Assembly: GCF_003269035.1 (NCBI RefSeq)
Contig: NZ_QLTK01000022.1
Location: 62,001-126,000 of the forward strand
Reading direction: 5' to 3'
Origin: Paraburkholderia bryophila
Lineage (GTDB): Bacteria > Pseudomonadota > Gammaproteobacteria > Burkholderiales > Burkholderiaceae
Length of the DNA: 64,000 bases
The position numbers and the translations under genes are program-made. Numbering within the stretch: position 1 is the stretch's first letter; every line of letters begins with the position of its first letter. Positions 1 through 7,501 of the stretch are shown here, one piece after another. The notes under the pieces were generated by a model, which saw only the letters and a list, made by a program, of their open reading frames with translations, ran no database searches and was not told the origin of the DNA.

Positions 1-1
1 A

Positions 2-661
2 TGGCCGGAACTAACGGTTGCGGATGCATTGCAGGACGAACAGCCACGCCTGATGCAGAACCCGAAACCCTTCGACGGCTATATCGAACAACCCGTAAGG
101 GTTTCGTCCACCAGCCTGATTCACTTCCAGCGCAATAGATACAGCGTACCCACCGAACACGCCAATCACGTCGTCAGCCTACGAATCTATCCGGCGTTCT
201 TGAGCATCGTTGCCGACGGTGGCGAAATCGCAAGACATTCAAGGAGCTTTGATCGGTACCAGACCTTCTATGACTGGCGCCACTACATCGGCCTGGTTGC
301 GAGAAAGCCTGGAGCGCTGCGCAACGGTGCTCCGTTCCTCACTATGCCGGAACCGATGCAGCGGCTGCAACGCCATCTACTGCGGCAGGAGGGCGGCGAT
401 CGTGTGATGGTGCAGGTGCTATCAGCCACCCCCATACACGGCTTGGAAGCCGTGCTGGTTGCCGTCGAATTGGCATTGGAATCCGGCCGTCCCAGCGCTG
501 ACCATGTGTTGAACATACTGGCCCGCCTGAAATCGCCGGCAACCCGACAGGGGGGGAAAGTACAAACAGCGATCAGGCTTCGTATCGAACCGCTCGCCGA
601 CGTCGATCGCTACGAGCAACTTCGTTTGCAACCCGGCCAGGAGGATGATCATGTCGAATGA
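2..661 (+). CDS. istA: IS21 transposase IstA, C-terminal part (5' truncated by window edge)
   Basis: The frame is open to the left edge and about 220 residues are visible. The segment with 'RNRYSVP' followed by a small beta-rich domain ('VSLRIYPAFLSIVADGGEIARHSRSFDR') matches the C-terminal domain downstream of the DDE integrase core in IstA proteins. The catalytic DDE core lies outside the window, so activity cannot be judged. The gene ends inside the start of istB (overlap of about 11 bp), the usual translational coupling in IS21 operons. IstA makes the cuts and joins DNA strands; it needs IstB as ATPase helper. Confidence 0.85.
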   Translation, partial: WPELTVADALQDEQPRLMQNPKPFDGYIEQPVRVSSTSLIHFQRNRYSVPTEHANHVVSLRIYPAFLSIVADGGEIARHSRSFDRYQTFYDWRHYIGLVARKPGALRNGAPFLTMPEPMQRLQRHLLRQEGGDRVMVQVLSATPIHGLEAVLVAVELALESGRPSADHVLNILARLKSPATRQGGKVQTAIRLRIEPLADVDRYEQLRLQPGQEDDHVE

Positions 662-1460
662 GACCGCAGCACAGCTGAAAGCACTCAAACTCCACGGCAT
701 GGCTCAGACATGGCCAGAATTGCTAGCGCAGGCCCGACATAACGAGTTCGACCCGGAGATGTTCATGCAAACGCTGCTGAAAGCTGAAGTTGCGGAACGC
801 ACAGTCAGGTCGATCAACTATCAGATGGGCTCTGCGCGCTTCCCGGCTCATCGGGATCTGGCGGGTTTCGACTTCTCCCAGTCAAGCATCGACGAGGCAC
901 TCGTACGTGAACTCCACACTGTCCGGTTCTGCGATTCAGCACAGAACATCGTGTTCATCGGCGGCCCAGGTACCGGGAAAACACATCTCGCAACAGCGCT
1001 CGGAATCGAGGCCATCCAGCGACATGCAAAGCGCGTCCGTTTCTTTACCACCGTGGAACTGGTCAACCAGCTTGAGGCTGAGCAAGTCGCCGGCAAACCT
1101 GGGCAACTTGCCACACGTCTGATGTATGTGGACGCTGTAATCCTGGACGAACTGGGATATTTGCCGTTCACTCAAAACGGTGGCGCACTTCTCTTCCACC
1201 TATTCTCCAAGCTTTACGAGCGAACGAGCATCATCGTCACAACCAACCTTAGCTTTACCGAGTGGTCGAGCGTATTTGGGGACGCAAAGATGACAACCGC
1301 GCTGCTCGACCGCCTCACCCATCACTGTCATATTGTGGAAACCGGCAACGATTCGTGGCGGTTCAGAAACAGCACGGCGGGGCAGCCCGCAAAGCGGGCT
1401 GCAACCCGTAAAAGCTCACCTAAAACAACTGAAAACACAGAAATTGAAGCCCCAGATTAG
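651..1460 (+). CDS. istB: IS21 helper ATPase IstB
   Basis: AAA+ ATPase that assists IstA in target selection and transposition. From the ATG at 651 the protein has 269 residues. It has a DnaC/IstB-like N-terminal helical region, Walker A GGPGTGKT at residues 104-111, Walker B-like 'VILDELGYLPF' and the family signature 'TTNLSFTEWSSVFGD'. The ATG at 651 is preferred over the one at 645 because AGGAGG (639-644) sits 6 bp before it and directly abuts the earlier one. The C-terminus has a lysine/threonine-rich tail. The gene looks complete, so IstB is probably intact; the state of istA is unknown. Confidence 0.93.
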   Translation: MSNETAAQLKALKLHGMAQTWPELLAQARHNEFDPEMFMQTLLKAEVAERTVRSINYQMGSARFPAHRDLAGFDFSQSSIDEALVRELHTVRFCDSAQNIVFIGGPGTGKTHLATALGIEAIQRHAKRVRFFTTVELVNQLEAEQVAGKPGQLATRLMYVDAVILDELGYLPFTQNGGALLFHLFSKLYERTSIIVTTNLSFTEWSSVFGDAKMTTALLDRLTHHCHIVETGNDSWRFRNSTAGQPAKRAATRKSSPKTTENTEIEAPD

Positions 1461-1477
1461 CGCTCGTGCGCTTACAG

Positions 1478-1524
1478 GGTGGGTCAGTTTTAGATGAAAA
1501 CGGTGGGTCAAATTCTGGTGAAAA
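1478..1524 (+). repeat. IS21 right-end direct repeats (2 x 23 bp)
   Basis: Two adjacent imperfect copies, 1478-1500 and 1502-1524, share GGTGGGTCA at the start and TGAAAA at the end. They lie just inside the proposed IS tip at 1530. IS21 ends carry such multiple terminal repeats, which serve as transposase binding sites. Confidence 0.7.
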
Positions 1525-1530
1525 TCAACA

Positions 1531-1671
1531 ACAAAATGCGTCTGAGCCACGAATCTATTGCTCCGCAAAGATTGCCACATCCCTTACAAGACGGGGCTGC
1601 GCAGAATACGAATGCGCGATAATTGCGGAGCGAAATTCGATGGATTAACTTTGTTTTTATTACGTTTTTAT
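1531..1671. other. AT-rich junction with an interrupted inverted repeat; no gene seen
   Basis: This stretch lies between the IS tip and the tRNA fragment and holds no convincing ORF. GCTCCGCAA (1560-1568) is matched by the inverted TTGCGGAGC (1623-1631). Flanking bases extend the match imperfectly: CGAATC before the first arm and AAATTCG after the second. The sequence then becomes T-rich up to the tRNA-like segment. It may be the end of an integrated element carrying recombinase arm sites, or relic sequence. Confidence 0.4.
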
Positions 1672-1672
1672 T

Positions 1673-1721
1673 CGGACTTTTAATCCGTTGGTCACAGGTT
1701 CGAATCCCGTACGGCCTACCA
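1673..1721 (+). tRNA. 3' fragment of a tRNA-Lys(UUU) gene, likely attachment-site duplicate
   Basis: The segment reads as the 3' half of a tRNA: anticodon arm CGGACTTTTAATCCG with anticodon TTT, a TTGGTC variable loop, a T-arm around GGTTCGAATCC, a 3' acceptor strand and encoded CCA (1719-1721). No D-arm or 5' acceptor strand precedes it; homology stops abruptly at the anticodon stem. That is the usual size and position of the duplication left when an island integrates at a tRNA 3' end. The T-stem has one A-C mismatch, consistent with loss of function. A terminator follows directly. The intact tRNA is predicted to the left, outside the window. Confidence 0.75.
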
Positions 1722-1730
1722 AAAGATTCA

Positions 1731-1768
1731 AGGGCTTGCACGCGTCAGCGTGCAAGCCCTTTTCTCTT
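1731..1768 (+). terminator. Intrinsic terminator after the tRNA-Lys fragment
   Basis: A perfect 13-bp stem (1731-1743 with 1748-1760; AGGGCTTGCACGC arm) closes a GTCA loop and is followed by TTTCTCTTT. It was probably the native terminator of the tRNA-Lys gene before the upstream part was displaced. Confidence 0.85.
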
Positions 1769-1959
1769 TAGCGCGCACTTTCACTCTGCCCCACCCCCGC
1801 GCGCCCATTCATTCCCCCGAATAGTTCGCCACCTCACAGACCGCGCGAGTCCTCCGCTCGCATGATCGCTTCACGGCGCCTGTAGAGCGTTCTAAAAAAG
1901 ACCACACGACAGGGTTCCCGGGCAAAAGACCCGTGGCCCAACCGCCCAGGGGGGCGCCC
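1769..1959. other. Intergenic region before the outer-membrane barrel gene
   Basis: No ORF with coding character was found. The region is C-rich at its start and probably carries the promoter of the downstream gene, but no clear -35/-10 pair was identified. A run of G bases (about 1949-1954) just before the ATG at 1960 can serve as ribosome binding site. Confidence 0.35.
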
Positions 1960-2628
1960 ATGAAAACTGCAAAAGTAATCTGGGTAGTAGGTTTGACGGG
2001 TTTGACGATCTCGATCGGAACGGCGCACGCCCAGCAAGTCTTCGTCGAAGGCGGCACGCTCGGCGTGGGTATCGGCGCGGCGCTGAACGTCACGTCATGG
2101 TTTGGCGTGCACGCGGACTTCAACGCGATCAACTTCTCGCACAACTTCACGGTGGGCGGCAATCGCTACGAGGACGGTGTACGGCTTCGCCAGGGCGGCA
2201 TCTATGGCGATCTCTTTCCGTGGACGACCAGCGGCTTTCGCATCACCGCCGGCCTTCGCTTCACCGACGACGAAGTCAGCGGCAATTCCGTTCCCACCAA
2301 CGGCACTTACACCTTCAAAGGCAAGACCTCGCAGGCCTTCCCAGGCGAATACGCGACAGCCACCGTGAAGTACCCGACCGTCATGCCGTATCTGGGCGTG
2401 GGCTATGGTTTGCGTCCCGCAGCCAAAGGGTTCGGCCTGGTCGTCGACGTGGGCGTAGCTTATGGCTTACCGCGCTCTTCGTACACGTTATCGCCAGCAC
2501 TCGCCCAAGCCGCAGGGCCGACGATGAGCCAGGATATCGCCGCAACCGGCTTGCAACAACTGCGGGATAAGGCATCCTCCTATCGGTGGTATCCGACGCT
2601 GCAAATCGGCGTCTCGTACCACTTTTGA
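1960..2628 (+). CDS. Predicted outer-membrane beta-barrel protein, function unknown
   Basis: The start at 1960 is chosen because it gives a classical signal peptide: MKTAK, a hydrophobic stretch, then cleavage after 'GTAHA'. The mature part of roughly 200 residues alternates short polar/hydrophobic strands ('VGIGAALNVTSWFGVHADFN', 'GFRITAGLRFTDDE', 'VMPYLGVGYGL') and ends in SYHF. A C-terminal aromatic residue is the usual Bam recognition signal of outer-membrane proteins. Size and strand pattern resemble OmpW/OmpA-like or YfaZ-like small barrels, but no specific family is recognised. The gene stands alone, just inside the core side of the presumed island boundary. Confidence 0.7.
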   Translation: MKTAKVIWVVGLTGLTISIGTAHAQQVFVEGGTLGVGIGAALNVTSWFGVHADFNAINFSHNFTVGGNRYEDGVRLRQGGIYGDLFPWTTSGFRITAGLRFTDDEVSGNSVPTNGTYTFKGKTSQAFPGEYATATVKYPTVMPYLGVGYGLRPAAKGFGLVVDVGVAYGLPRSSYTLSPALAQAAGPTMSQDIAATGLQQLRDKASSYRWYPTLQIGVSYHF

Positions 2629-2828
2629 CTAAACACCGGAACCGGGACCCAGCACTTTCCTACACACAACATCCACGCCACTGACAGAACAACGCCAAGC
2701 CCGAACCTAATTATTTATTGAGACGTAAAGACGTGCAATGATCGCCGCCGGTCCAGCAAAACACGCTTACGGGCCGGATCGCAAACACTTCGGCAATGCC
2801 GCAAACCCTGCGCTTTCATTCCGTCGAC
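2629..2828. other. Intergenic region, nothing recognised
   Basis: Two hundred bases between two forward genes. No tRNA, hairpin with T-run or coding ORF was seen. The AT-rich patch near 2708-2722 may hold a promoter for the following small membrane-protein gene. Confidence 0.3.
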
Positions 2829-3206
2829 ATGTCCAATTTTCTGTTCGGTATCCTCTCGAACCTCGCGTTGATGGCGGTCGTGCTGATCGCTTGCCACGTG
2901 TACAACCGGCTCACACCCGGCACGGCGCTCAATGGCGCACGCGTGTTCGTCGCGCTGGAGTTCGCCGCGTTGCTGCTCGACACCGCGTTAACTTTCCTGG
3001 TCTTCGCCGACGCGCAAAACCGCTACGGCCAGTTCTGCACGCCTGCGGCATTCTTCAAGCGCGTCGGCACATACGGCGTCGCCGTGCTTGCCGCGTTCGG
3101 CTGGCACTACGTCGCGTGCCGCCGCACGCGCTCCAGGAAAACGCGCACCGGCAAAACGCTCGTGATCCGCACTTCGCCGTATTCAGAATCGCATCTGCCC
3201 ATGTGA
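2829..3206 (+). CDS. Small membrane protein, function unknown
   Basis: About 125 residues from the ATG at 2829 ('MSNFLFGILSNLALM'). An upstream in-frame ATG at 2796 would only add a polar leader. Three or so hydrophobic segments are visible: residues 3-22, about 43-60 ('VFVALEFAALLLDTALTFLVF') and about 80-97 ('VGTYGVAVLAAFGWHYV'). A basic C-terminal tail ('CRRTRSRKTRTGK') is expected on the cytoplasmic side. No catalytic motif is apparent and I do not recognise the family. No operon partner is evident. Confidence 0.55.
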   Translation: MSNFLFGILSNLALMAVVLIACHVYNRLTPGTALNGARVFVALEFAALLLDTALTFLVFADAQNRYGQFCTPAAFFKRVGTYGVAVLAAFGWHYVACRRTRSRKTRTGKTLVIRTSPYSESHLPM

Positions 3207-3488
3207 ATCGCCGCAGCGTCGGCACGATCGTCTCGTCGCACGGAGTAGGCTCCACCTGCAATCCGCGAGATCCTCACACGCGACCGCCTCAATGCCTGGC
3301 ATTCCCCGCCAGCCACCAGGCATAGCCGTCGCGGACACGCCTGGAACGGTCCTTGCGCATGCGCGCGCCGTCACCTATAACTTCCGAAGATCGCGTGTTA
3401 CCGTTCGCGCCCATCGCCGGGCATGTGCCGCTGTATTGCGCCACCACCGTCCAATCAGTAGAAGGCAACTTACCCAACGAGGCACATC
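3207..3488. other. Intergenic region upstream of the MscS gene
   Basis: No convincing gene. An 8-bp inverted repeat, ATGCCTGG at 3292-3299 and CCAGGCAT at 3316-3323, is the only structure noted. A CGAGG ribosome-binding element lies about 6 bp before the TTG start at 3489. Confidence 0.35.
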
Positions 3489-4301
3489 TTGGATCTCGAA
3501 ACCGTTCGCGTGTTCATCATGACCCGAGGCATCGACCTCGGCACCAAGGTCCTCGGCGCGATCGTCCTGTGGATCGTCGGACGCTGGCTCATCGGCCTGA
3601 TCACCGGCCTGCTGCGCAAAGTGCTGGCGCGCAATGGCAAGGTCGATCCCACGCTCGCGCATTACCTCGCCTCGATTCTCGGTGCGCTGCTGAACCTGCT
3701 GCTGATCCTCGCGATCCTGCAGGTGTTCGGTGTGCAGACCACGTCGTTCGCTGCCCTGCTCGCGGGTCTGGGTCTCGCGATCGGCACCGCGTGGGGCGGC
3801 CTGCTCGCGCACTTCGCGGCGGGCGTGTTCATGCAAGTGCTGCGACCATTCAAGGTCGGCGATTTCGTCACCGCGGGCGGCGTGACCGGTACGGTATCGG
3901 AATTGGGCCTGTTCGGCACGACCATCGTGACGCCGGACAACGTGACGACCATCGTCGGCAACAACACGATCTTTTCCGCCACGATTTCGAACTACAGCGT
4001 ATTGCCGGTCCGGCGCGTCGAGCTGACGGCCAAGATCGCCAACGGCGTCGATCCGACCGACGCGATGAATCGCCTGAAGGCCGCCGTTTCGCAGATTCCG
4101 AACGTTGCCGAGAGCCCCGCGCCGGACATCGAAGTACTCAGCTTTACGCCGGAAGGTCCGTTGCTGTGCGTGCGGCCCTATACGAACAATGCCCATTATT
4201 GGCAGGTCTATTTCGATACCAATCGCGCGATCATCCAGACGTTCAAGGAAGCCGGCTATCCGACGCCGGAAACGCCGCTCGCGCCGCGCGCGGTGACTTG
4301 A
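3489..4301 (+). CDS. Small-conductance mechanosensitive channel (MscS family)
   Basis: Inner-membrane channel that opens under membrane tension to release solutes on hypo-osmotic shock. The 270 residues are close to the E. coli MscS length. The N-terminal part has two hydrophobic helices. The pore-lining TM3 is the Gly/Ala-rich segment 'LLAGLGLAIGTAWGGLLAHFAAG', followed by the conserved 'RPFKVGDFV' that enters the beta domain and by 'TTIVTPDNVTTIVGNN', which matches the MscS middle domain. The start codon is TTG with a CGAGG element about 6 bp upstream; no better ATG exists. It converges on the dedA-like gene with a shared terminator. Confidence 0.9.
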   Translation: MDLETVRVFIMTRGIDLGTKVLGAIVLWIVGRWLIGLITGLLRKVLARNGKVDPTLAHYLASILGALLNLLLILAILQVFGVQTTSFAALLAGLGLAIGTAWGGLLAHFAAGVFMQVLRPFKVGDFVTAGGVTGTVSELGLFGTTIVTPDNVTTIVGNNTIFSATISNYSVLPVRRVELTAKIANGVDPTDAMNRLKAAVSQIPNVAESPAPDIEVLSFTPEGPLLCVRPYTNNAHYWQVYFDTNRAIIQTFKEAGYPTPETPLAPRAVT

Positions 4302-4401
4302 TCGGGCGCATAGGGACTTTAGCGTCTGCCGGGACGAAGCGTTCGTCGCGTTGCCCCGGCATCCAGAGGCACGCATCCGCTCGATTCAAAAGCACAAACA
4401 A

Positions 4402-4435
4402 AAACGGCGTCGCGAATCGATTCGCGACGCCGTTT
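4402..4435. terminator. Bidirectional terminator between mscS and dedA-like genes
   Basis: A perfect 34-bp palindrome: the 17-base arm at 4402-4418 (AAACGGCGTCGCGAATC) is complementary to 4419-4435. A-rich and T-rich flanks on both sides allow it to stop transcripts from both convergent genes. Confidence 0.88.
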
Positions 4436-4467
4436 CTTCATGCGCCGATACAAGCGCGCAATGCGTT

Positions 4468-5139
4468 TCAGCGACTACCCGCCTTAGCCCCATTCCTGCG
4501 CAACATCTTCCACAGCGCACCGAGCACGACCGGCACCACGGCCGCGCCGATACCCACCAGCACGATCACATTCAGATACTGGCGAATGAACCCGATGTTG
4601 CCGAAGAAGTAGCCGAGCAACACAAGCAACAGCACCCAGAACAACGCACCGGCCACATTGAAGAACTGAAACCGGCTCACCGTCATTTCCGATGCGCCCG
4701 CAACGAACGGCGCGAAAGTCCGCACGACCGGAATGAAACGCGCGAGCACGATCGTCTTGCCGCCGTGCTTCTCATAGAAGTTATGGGTTTTCTGCAGCGC
4801 GCTGCGATCGAGAAAACGCTCCAGCAGAGGAATGTGCGAATTGAACACACGCGGCCCGATGGCCCGTCCGATCATATAGTTGAGCGTATTGCCGCCCACC
4901 GCCGCGACCAGCAACAGCACGATCAGCAGACCGAGGTTCATCTCGCCGGTCGCGCAGAACGCGCCGCCGATAAACAGCAGCGAATCGCCCGGCAGAAATG
5001 GCAGAACGACGAGGCCCGTTTCACAGAACACGATCAGGAACAACACGGCGTAGACCCACGCGCCGTACATGTGAATGAACTGTCCCAGGAATTTGTCGAT
5101 GTGCAAGACCAGATCGACGAAATGTAGCAGCGTATCCAA
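4468..5139 (-). CDS. DedA/SNARE-associated family inner-membrane protein
   Basis: The 223-residue polytopic protein has the DedA signatures 'ETGLVVLPFLPGDSLLF' near the N-terminus, 'GRAIG' and 'RFIPVVRTFAPFVAG' in the middle. These acidic and arginine residues form the re-entrant core of the family. DedA proteins support membrane homeostasis and are now linked to lipid carrier (undecaprenyl phosphate or phospholipid) flipping; the substrate of this member is unknown. The start is TTG with AGGA about 8 bases upstream. It is divergent from mutL, with no sign of an operon. Confidence 0.9.
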   Translation of the reverse strand: MDTLLHFVDLVLHIDKFLGQFIHMYGAWVYAVLFLIVFCETGLVVLPFLPGDSLLFIGGAFCATGEMNLGLLIVLLLVAAVGGNTLNYMIGRAIGPRVFNSHIPLLERFLDRSALQKTHNFYEKHGGKTIVLARFIPVVRTFAPFVAGASEMTVSRFQFFNVAGALFWVLLLVLLGYFFGNIGFIRQYLNVIVLVGIGAAVVPVVLGALWKMLRRNGAKAGSR

Positions 5140-5155
5140 GAAGCGTCCTTTACTA

Positions 5156-5190
5156 AGCGTATTAGCGTATTAAGCGTGCTGAGCGAATCA
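5156..5190. repeat. Short imperfect tandem repeat upstream of the dedA-like gene
   Basis: A 9-base unit based on AGCGTATTA recurs about four times with drift (AGCGTATT, AGCGTATTA, AGCGTGCTG, AGCGAATCA). It lies 17-50 bp upstream of the minus-strand start. It may be chance low complexity or a protein-binding array; nothing in the sequence decides this. Confidence 0.4.
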
Positions 5191-5349
5191 GGCAAATGAG
5201 CGCGTGGCCGTACGTGCGACCTCGCAGGCGATGCTGGCAGGCACGAGCCTACCGCCGGAAATTGACCGCGTCATGATACCGAAAGTGCCCGGCCGCGATT
5301 AAAAAACTCAGGGAGTTCAGCGCGTCTGGGGCTCGCCGCGTCGAATCGC

Positions 5350-5355
5350 TATAAT
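5350..5355 (+). promoter_or_regulatory. Perfect -10 box (TATAAT) 7 bp before the mutL ATG
   Basis: TATAAT at 5350-5355 would place transcription start at about 5361-5363, on the mutL start codon itself. No Shine-Dalgarno sequence precedes the ATG and no clear -35 hexamer lies 17 bp upstream. This suggests a leaderless mRNA. Confidence 0.45.
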
Positions 5356-5361
5356 TTCGCC

Positions 5362-7458
5362 ATGTCCGAAATCTCCGAAACGCCTGACGGCGCCGCCGCT
5401 GCGGCCAGCGCGGCTGCCACGGCCGCCGCCACGCCCGCCCCGCGCCCGTTGCGCGCGATCCTGCCCCTGCCCGATCAGTTGATCAGCCAGATCGCCGCCG
5501 GCGAAGTGGTCGAACGGCCGGCGTCGGTGGTCAAGGAGTTACTGGAAAACGCCCTCGACGCGGGCGCGCAAACGCTGCGCATCCTGCTGGACGAAGGCGG
5601 CGTCAAACGTATCTCGATCACCGACGACGGCTGCGGCATTCCCGAGAACGAACTCGCGCTTGCGCTGATGCGCCACGCCACCAGCAAGATCCGCTCGCTG
5701 GCCGAACTCGAAGCGGTCTGCACGCTCGGGTTCCGTGGCGAAGCACTGGCGTCGATCGCGTCGGTCGCGCAAATGTCGATCACGAGTCGCACCGCCGACG
5801 CGCCGCATGCCGTACGCGTCGACGCACAAACCGGCGTGCTGAGCCCCGCCGCCGGCACGCAGGGCACCACGATCGAGGTCCGCGAGCTGTACTTCAACAC
5901 GCCCGCACGCCGCAAATTCCTGAAGAGCGAACAGACCGAACTCGGGCACTGCCTCGAACAGATTCGCCGCGCGGCGTTGGCGCGGCCGGACGTCGCGATT
6001 TCGGTGTTGCATAACGGCAAGGCGGTCGAACACTGGAATGCCACCGAACCACCGGCGCGGGTCGCGAAGATTCTCGGCGAGACCTTCGCGACGGCGCATC
6101 TGCCGCTCGACGAATCCGCCGGGCCGCTGGCCGTCTACGGCTGTGCGGGTCTGCCCACGGCGAGCCGCGGCCGCGCGGATCAGCAGTATTTCTTCGTGAA
6201 CGGGCGCTTCGTGCGCGACAAGCTGCTCACGCACGCCGTGCGCGCCGCTTATGAAGACGTGCTGCATGGCGATCGCTATCCGTCGTATGTGCTATTTCTC
6301 GATTTGCCGCCTGAAGCGGTCGACGTGAACGTGCATCCGTCCAAGATCGAAGTGCGGTTTCGCGATTCACGCTCGATCCACCAGTTCGTATTTCATGCCG
6401 TACAGCGTTCGCTCGCGCGGCACGCGGGCGCGTCGCCGGAAACCACCGCGGGTGGGCATGCGGCGCATCTGGAGCCGGCGGCGGGCGGACCGGCTTCGTT
6501 TGGCGCGACGCCGCTGGGTGGCGCGGGTTTTGGAAATGGCGGCGGGGGTTTTGCCGGCAGCGGTTTTGGCGCGGGTGCAAGTGCGGGCAGCGGCGCAGGC
6601 GGCAGCGGTTTCACTAACGGCAATGGCAATGGCAGCAGCGGCTTCGGCGCCGCGCAGTCCGGCAACACATGGATGCGCCAGGCGCGCATGACGCAAGGCA
6701 CATTGCCGGTCGCACAACCGCTCGCATTCTACGACGCCTTGTTCGGCCGCAAAGACCCCAGCGTCGGCACGACCGAAGGCGCCACGCTCTTCGAAGCGCG
6801 CGACTCGGCGAACGAAACCGCGTCGCCCTACGCCACGTCGGCGTACACATCACCCGGTTTCAACGCGGCCGACGAACAACCGCTCGGCTTCGCGCTCGGC
6901 CAGATTCACGGCATCTACGTGCTGGCGCAAAACACGCACGGGCTGGTGATCGTCGACATGCACGCCGCGCACGAACGCATTCTGTATGAGCAGTTCAAGA
7001 ACGCGCTGGCCGATCGCTCGATCTCCGTGCAACCGCTGCTGATACCGCAGAGCATGCAGGCCGATCCGATCGAAATCGGCACCGTCGAAGAAGAACGCGA
7101 CACGCTCGACGCCCTCGGCTTCGACCTCGCCGTGCTGTCGCCCACCACGCTGGCGATCCGCGCCGTCCCCGCGTTGCTGAAAGATGCCGACCTGCCCGCG
7201 CTGGCCCGTGCCGTGCTGTCCGATCTGCACGCGTTCGGCGGTTCACGCGTCTTGACCGAGCGTCAGCACGAACTGCTCGGCACGCTGGCGTGCCATCACG
7301 CAGTGCGCGCAAACCGGCGTCTCACGCTCGACGAAATGAACGCGCTGCTGCGTCAGATGGAAGCGACCGAGCGCGCCGATCAGTGCAATCACGGGCGTCC
7401 CACGTGGTATCAACTGACTCTGTCCGATCTCGATCGGCTGTTCATGCGCGGGCAATGA
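5362..7458 (+). CDS. mutL: DNA mismatch repair protein MutL
   Basis: GHKL ATPase that couples MutS mismatch recognition to downstream repair. At 698 residues it is longer than E. coli MutL (about 615). An Ala/Pro-rich leader of some 30 residues precedes 'LISQIAAGEVVERPASVVKELLENALDAGA'. ATP-lid motifs 'DDGCGIP' and 'GFRGEALASIASV' follow. Residues about 373-433 are a Gly/Ser/Phe-rich linker. The C-terminal domain has D532-M-H-A-A-H-E-R-I-L-Y-E543, 'ACHHAVRA' and 'CNHGRP'. These fit the metal-binding motifs of endonuclease-type MutL, known from bacteria without MutH, so nicking activity is inferred. miaA follows 43 bp later, the common mutL-miaA arrangement. Confidence 0.97.
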   Translation: MSEISETPDGAAAAASAAATAAATPAPRPLRAILPLPDQLISQIAAGEVVERPASVVKELLENALDAGAQTLRILLDEGGVKRISITDDGCGIPENELALALMRHATSKIRSLAELEAVCTLGFRGEALASIASVAQMSITSRTADAPHAVRVDAQTGVLSPAAGTQGTTIEVRELYFNTPARRKFLKSEQTELGHCLEQIRRAALARPDVAISVLHNGKAVEHWNATEPPARVAKILGETFATAHLPLDESAGPLAVYGCAGLPTASRGRADQQYFFVNGRFVRDKLLTHAVRAAYEDVLHGDRYPSYVLFLDLPPEAVDVNVHPSKIEVRFRDSRSIHQFVFHAVQRSLARHAGASPETTAGGHAAHLEPAAGGPASFGATPLGGAGFGNGGGGFAGSGFGAGASAGSGAGGSGFTNGNGNGSSGFGAAQSGNTWMRQARMTQGTLPVAQPLAFYDALFGRKDPSVGTTEGATLFEARDSANETASPYATSAYTSPGFNAADEQPLGFALGQIHGIYVLAQNTHGLVIVDMHAAHERILYEQFKNALADRSISVQPLLIPQSMQADPIEIGTVEEERDTLDALGFDLAVLSPTTLAIRAVPALLKDADLPALARAVLSDLHAFGGSRVLTERQHELLGTLACHHAVRANRRLTLDEMNALLRQMEATERADQCNHGRPTWYQLTLSDLDRLFMRGQ

Positions 7459-7501
7459 TCGTGCGCTTGACGATGTCGCTGCAACCCGGGCGGGTACACC
7501 C

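Larger units (their letters stand above)
1..1530 (+). mobile_element. IS21-family insertion sequence, right part (left end outside window)
   Basis: The istA 3' end and istB overlap in the order and phase typical of IS21 elements. Downstream of istB lie two imperfect 23-bp direct repeats (1478-1500 and 1502-1524, 18 of 23 identical) that both start GGTGGGTCA and end TGAAAA. The sequence then ends AAATCAACA near 1530. Read inward, the tip is TGTTGATTTTCACC, and multiple terminal repeats ending in CA are known for IS21. The left end and the target duplication cannot be seen, so the exact boundary is inferred from the repeats. Confidence 0.8.

Noticed and set aside
1561..1640. Complete tRNA formed with the sequence before 1673
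   Set aside because: No D-arm or 5' acceptor strand complementary to the 3' acceptor could be found upstream.
3292..3323. 8-bp inverted repeat upstream of the MscS gene as a terminator
   Set aside because: The loop is 16 bases and no T-run follows; probably chance.
3353..4612. 419-codon plus-strand ORF overlapping the MscS gene and the dedA-like gene
   Set aside because: It crosses the terminator palindrome and two well-supported genes, and its translation is Arg/His-rich without motifs.
5475..6267. Long minus-strand ORFs inside mutL (and similar ones under pabBC, dnaK, yhdP, glnE, secD)
   Set aside because: They are shadows of high-GC coding sequence: repetitive Arg/Ala/His-rich translations, no RBS, no family motif.
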